Below, in pieces: positions 22,645-23,755 of a stretch of DNA of 23,755 nucleotides (positions are counted from its first letter, which is position 1; every line of letters begins with the position of its first letter). Source of the DNA: Minisyncoccota bacterium. Its GTDB lineage: Bacteria > Patescibacteriota > Minisyncoccia > Phycocordibacterales > UBA5272. The position numbers were made by a program, and so were the translations under genes. The stretch lies in contig JALHNF010000004.1 of assembly GCA_022843645.1 (NCBI GenBank), forward strand, positions 1 through 23,755, read 5' to 3'. The notes below the pieces were generated by a model. The model was not told the DNA's origin. It was given only the letters and a program-made list of their open reading frames with translations, and did no database searches.

Positions 22645-22673
22645 ACTATACCACTCATCCATGCATATGTCAA
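22645..22673 (-). promoter_or_regulatory. near-consensus sigma70 promoter of the kinase-vWA-AdSS operon
   Basis: On the minus strand, TTGACA (complement of 22668-22673) and TATAGT (complement of 22645-22650) have a 17-base spacer. This is the closest match to consensus in the window. The leader of about 50 bases contains gttgt-caaaaa-acaac (around 22622-22637), a possible operator, and then the strong ribosome-binding site of the kinase gene. Confidence 0.75.
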
Positions 22674-22828
22674 AGGGGGGTCTGAAACAAAGCCATAGCG
22701 CTTTTGTCTGTTATCTAAAGTTACGATTTGCTATTTTTGTTATTTGATAAATTTAGAAACTTTATTAACTTATCCATCAACAAAATTTTCGGAAGGGTAA
22801 GTTTTATTTTTTATACGCTCCTTCTTGC

Positions 22829-22864
22829 AGTATCTCCAATCGAACATCGTCCCACATACGGAGC
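22829..22864. repeat. att-like remnant, second copy
   Basis: It is identical to 15721-15756 at 31 of 36 positions and ends in cggagc. Read on the minus strand, both copies encode LRMW-[D/E]-DVRL-x-IL in frame, with four of the five differing codons differing only at the third position. This suggests the 3' ends of two related, now truncated genes. Confidence 0.55.
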
Positions 22865-22877
22865 ACGTAAAAATCTT

Positions 22878-22898
22878 AACCCCGAAAGGGGTTTTTGA
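22878..22898 (+). terminator. GAAA-loop Rho-independent terminator
   Basis: aacccc (22878-22883), gaaa and ggggtt (22888-22893) are followed by TTTGATTTTTT-like sequence. No + strand gene lies just upstream, so it is probably a relic of an earlier neighbour. Confidence 0.55.
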
Positions 22899-23030
22899 TT
22901 TTTTGAGCTCCTCAGAGAAAAACAATCAATTGTTTTTCGTGTAGAGATCGAAAAGGTTCTCCCATATTTTCGAGAAGCTTTGCTTTGAGAAAATGGGAAA
23001 CCTGTACTGCGCCTGTAAGGCGAGATTACT

Positions 23031-23043
23031 CTACCTGTGGAGC
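23031..23043. repeat. right attachment site core (attR)
   Basis: An exact copy of the tRNA-Asn 3' end at 5853-5865. The bases after it (23042-23078) resemble 15755-15791 and include remnants of a terminator stem, which fits the original downstream flank of tRNA-Asn. The arms TACC (23032-23035) and GGTA (23045-23048) give a dyad like that at attL, one base closer together. Confidence 0.7.
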
Positions 23044-23106
23044 CGGTAAAAGTACCCATCTAAATATAAGCGCTTTTTAATTTGAGAAGCTGGAGTTCGA
23101 ACCTGG

Positions 23107-23112
23107 TATACT
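23107..23112 (+). promoter_or_regulatory. -10 box for the 2H phosphoesterase gene
   Basis: TATACT lies 7 bases before the ATG at 23119, so the message would be leaderless. The nearest -35-like string (ttgaga, 23082-23087) has a long spacer of 19 bases. Confidence 0.4.
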
Positions 23113-23118
23113 TTCTTG

Positions 23119-23730
23119 ATGGAAGACAACAAGATACGCGTAACTTTTGCATTTAAAGTTCCCAGCGCAATCTCTGAGGAAGTTGTTGAAATTCGTGAAA
23201 AACTTTTAAGCGAGTTTGATGAGCAATATTCTAGCGAGTATCCATCTTACACGCCTCATATTACTGTATATCAAGCAGAGTTTCCTGATAAAAACGAAAC
23301 TAAGATTTTCGATGTATTACAAAAAATAGTAAAGGCTTCACATGAAGTAACTTTTGTGCCTACCGAAATTGGCAGTAAAGGAAGATATGTCGCGGTGAGG
23401 TTTGAAAAGAATCATAGGCTACTTAAATTTCAGAAAACTCTAGTCGATGAGTTAAGCCCTTTGAGGGAAAATATACTCAAGAAAACATACACTGAATCTT
23501 TTGAAAGTTTTGAACAAAACGAACAATTAAATATACAATCATGGGGCTATCCGTATCTTTTTGGTTCATATCAGCCACATCTAACGTTTATAGCTCTTAA
23601 GGATATAGAAGATGTATCGTCTGCTATAAAGAAAACTAAATGGGATAAAGAATTTGAATCAAATCAATTGGAAGTTGTTGTCTCAAAAAGTAGCAAAGTC
23701 AAAATCTATCAATACCCGTTAGACGTTTAG
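23119..23730 (+). CDS. 2H phosphoesterase / 2'-5' RNA ligase family protein
   Basis: A 203-residue protein with two H-x-T motifs, H47-I-T49 (TPHITVYQ) and H154-L-T156 (QPHLTFIAL), the catalytic pair of the 2H phosphoesterase superfamily (LigT/ThpR, 2'-5' RNA ligase, cyclic phosphodiesterases). It probably opens 2',3'-cyclic phosphates or acts on 2'-5' linkages in RNA. It is full length and soluble. A TTG at 23116 extends the frame by one codon, but ATG 23119 is the natural start. It lies just outside the right attachment core, so it is more likely a resident gene than cargo. The last 25 bases of the window hold nothing recognisable. Confidence 0.85.
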   Translation: MEDNKIRVTFAFKVPSAISEEVVEIREKLLSEFDEQYSSEYPSYTPHITVYQAEFPDKNETKIFDVLQKIVKASHEVTFVPTEIGSKGRYVAVRFEKNHRLLKFQKTLVDELSPLRENILKKTYTESFESFEQNEQLNIQSWGYPYLFGSYQPHLTFIALKDIEDVSSAIKKTKWDKEFESNQLEVVVSKSSKVKIYQYPLDV

Positions 23731-23755
23731 TTATTTGCATAAATTAGGTTACAGC

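Larger units (their letters stand above)
22674..23030. other. non-coding right end of the island with repeats and hairpins
   Basis: No convincing complete gene is seen. It contains the att-like copy (22829-22864) and a GAAA-loop terminator hairpin aacccc/ggggtt (22878-22893) followed by T-runs. A 10-bp perfect hairpin, gaaaaacaat/attgtttttc, lies at 22917-22938. An imperfect longer stem runs from about 22959 to 22999 (cccat...attttc with gagaaaatggg). Bases 22674-22800 are AT-rich without recognisable features. The region looks like accumulated insertion-junction debris. Confidence 0.5.
5866..23043. mobile_element. tRNA-Asn-integrated genomic island (serine recombinase type)
   Basis: The unit is 17,178 bp from core to core. 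Its left end carries a 573-aa serine recombinase directed toward the tRNA, and its right end is a perfect 13-bp copy of the tRNA end. Cargo includes possible defence genes, a copper-type operon, a nucleotidyltransferase-domain protein and a GC-rich kinase/vWA/AdSS-like operon. I see no obvious conjugation, capsid or replication genes, so autonomous transfer is not evident. Internal att-like remnants (15721-15791, 22829-22864) suggest a composite island built by more than one insertion. Confidence 0.7.

Noticed and set aside
22811..23059. 82-aa open frame on the minus strand at the right end of the island
   Set aside because: It runs through the terminator hairpin, two other hairpins and the att core, has low-complexity composition, and its frame differs from the one showing third-position conservation in the att-like repeat.
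1..23755. CRISPR array
   Set aside because: No set of regularly spaced direct repeats was found; the repeats seen are few, dispersed and palindromic or att-like.

Overview
The window looks like part of a small, AT-leaning bacterial genome of the Patescibacteria/CPR type, probably a Parcubacteria-like lineage. This placement is an inference from gene style, not from a marker gene. Genes are tightly packed, many translation starts appear leaderless or lack a Shine-Dalgarno, TGA is used as stop (code 11), and small hypothetical proteins are common.

Region 1 (1-5864) reads as chromosomal core. It holds the end of a SUF-core (SufB/SufD-type) gene, then sufS, sufU, sufC and a DUF59/MIP18 gene in one overlapping iron-sulfur assembly operon. 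A PAS-GGDEF protein follows, with a strong bidirectional terminator. Next come a membrane-anchored DsbA-like thiol oxidoreductase whose two halves are in swapped order, a SIMPL-domain protein, a small membrane protein and tRNA-Asn(GTT).

Region 2 (5866-23043) reads as a 17,178-bp genomic island inserted at the 3' end of tRNA-Asn. A large serine recombinase is convergent with the tRNA and has its stop codon inside the tRNA. The 13-bp tRNA end recurs at 23031-23043. The island is modular: (a) recombinase plus small hypothetical genes, with several inverted repeats and a G-rich leader; (b) a serial-hairpin RNA candidate at 9691-9825 ahead of a zinc-ribbon membrane protein and an HsdR_N-type nuclease-fold protein; (c) an AlbA_2/ATPase protein paired with a cytosolic trypsin-like protease, a possible defence module; (d) a copper-type operon (CsoR, membrane protein, MauE/DoxX-like protein, DUF305) under a promoter that carries a CsoR operator; (e) a 641-aa nucleotidyltransferase-domain protein; (f) a minus-strand, GC-rich four-gene operon encoding a kinase-fold protein, a vWA protein, a divergent adenylosuccinate-synthetase-like enzyme and an unknown 393-aa protein.

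Module (f) is the best candidate for an undescribed system. It has its own near-consensus promoter, strong ribosome-binding sites and terminator. It joins a TerY-P-like signalling pair (kinase and vWA) to a nucleotide-modifying enzyme fold. Degenerate copies of the attachment region at 15721-15791 and 22829-22864 bracket modules (e) and (f), which suggests that the island grew by successive insertions.

Region 3 (23044-23755) returns to flanking sequence with a 2H phosphoesterase (2'-5' RNA ligase family) gene.
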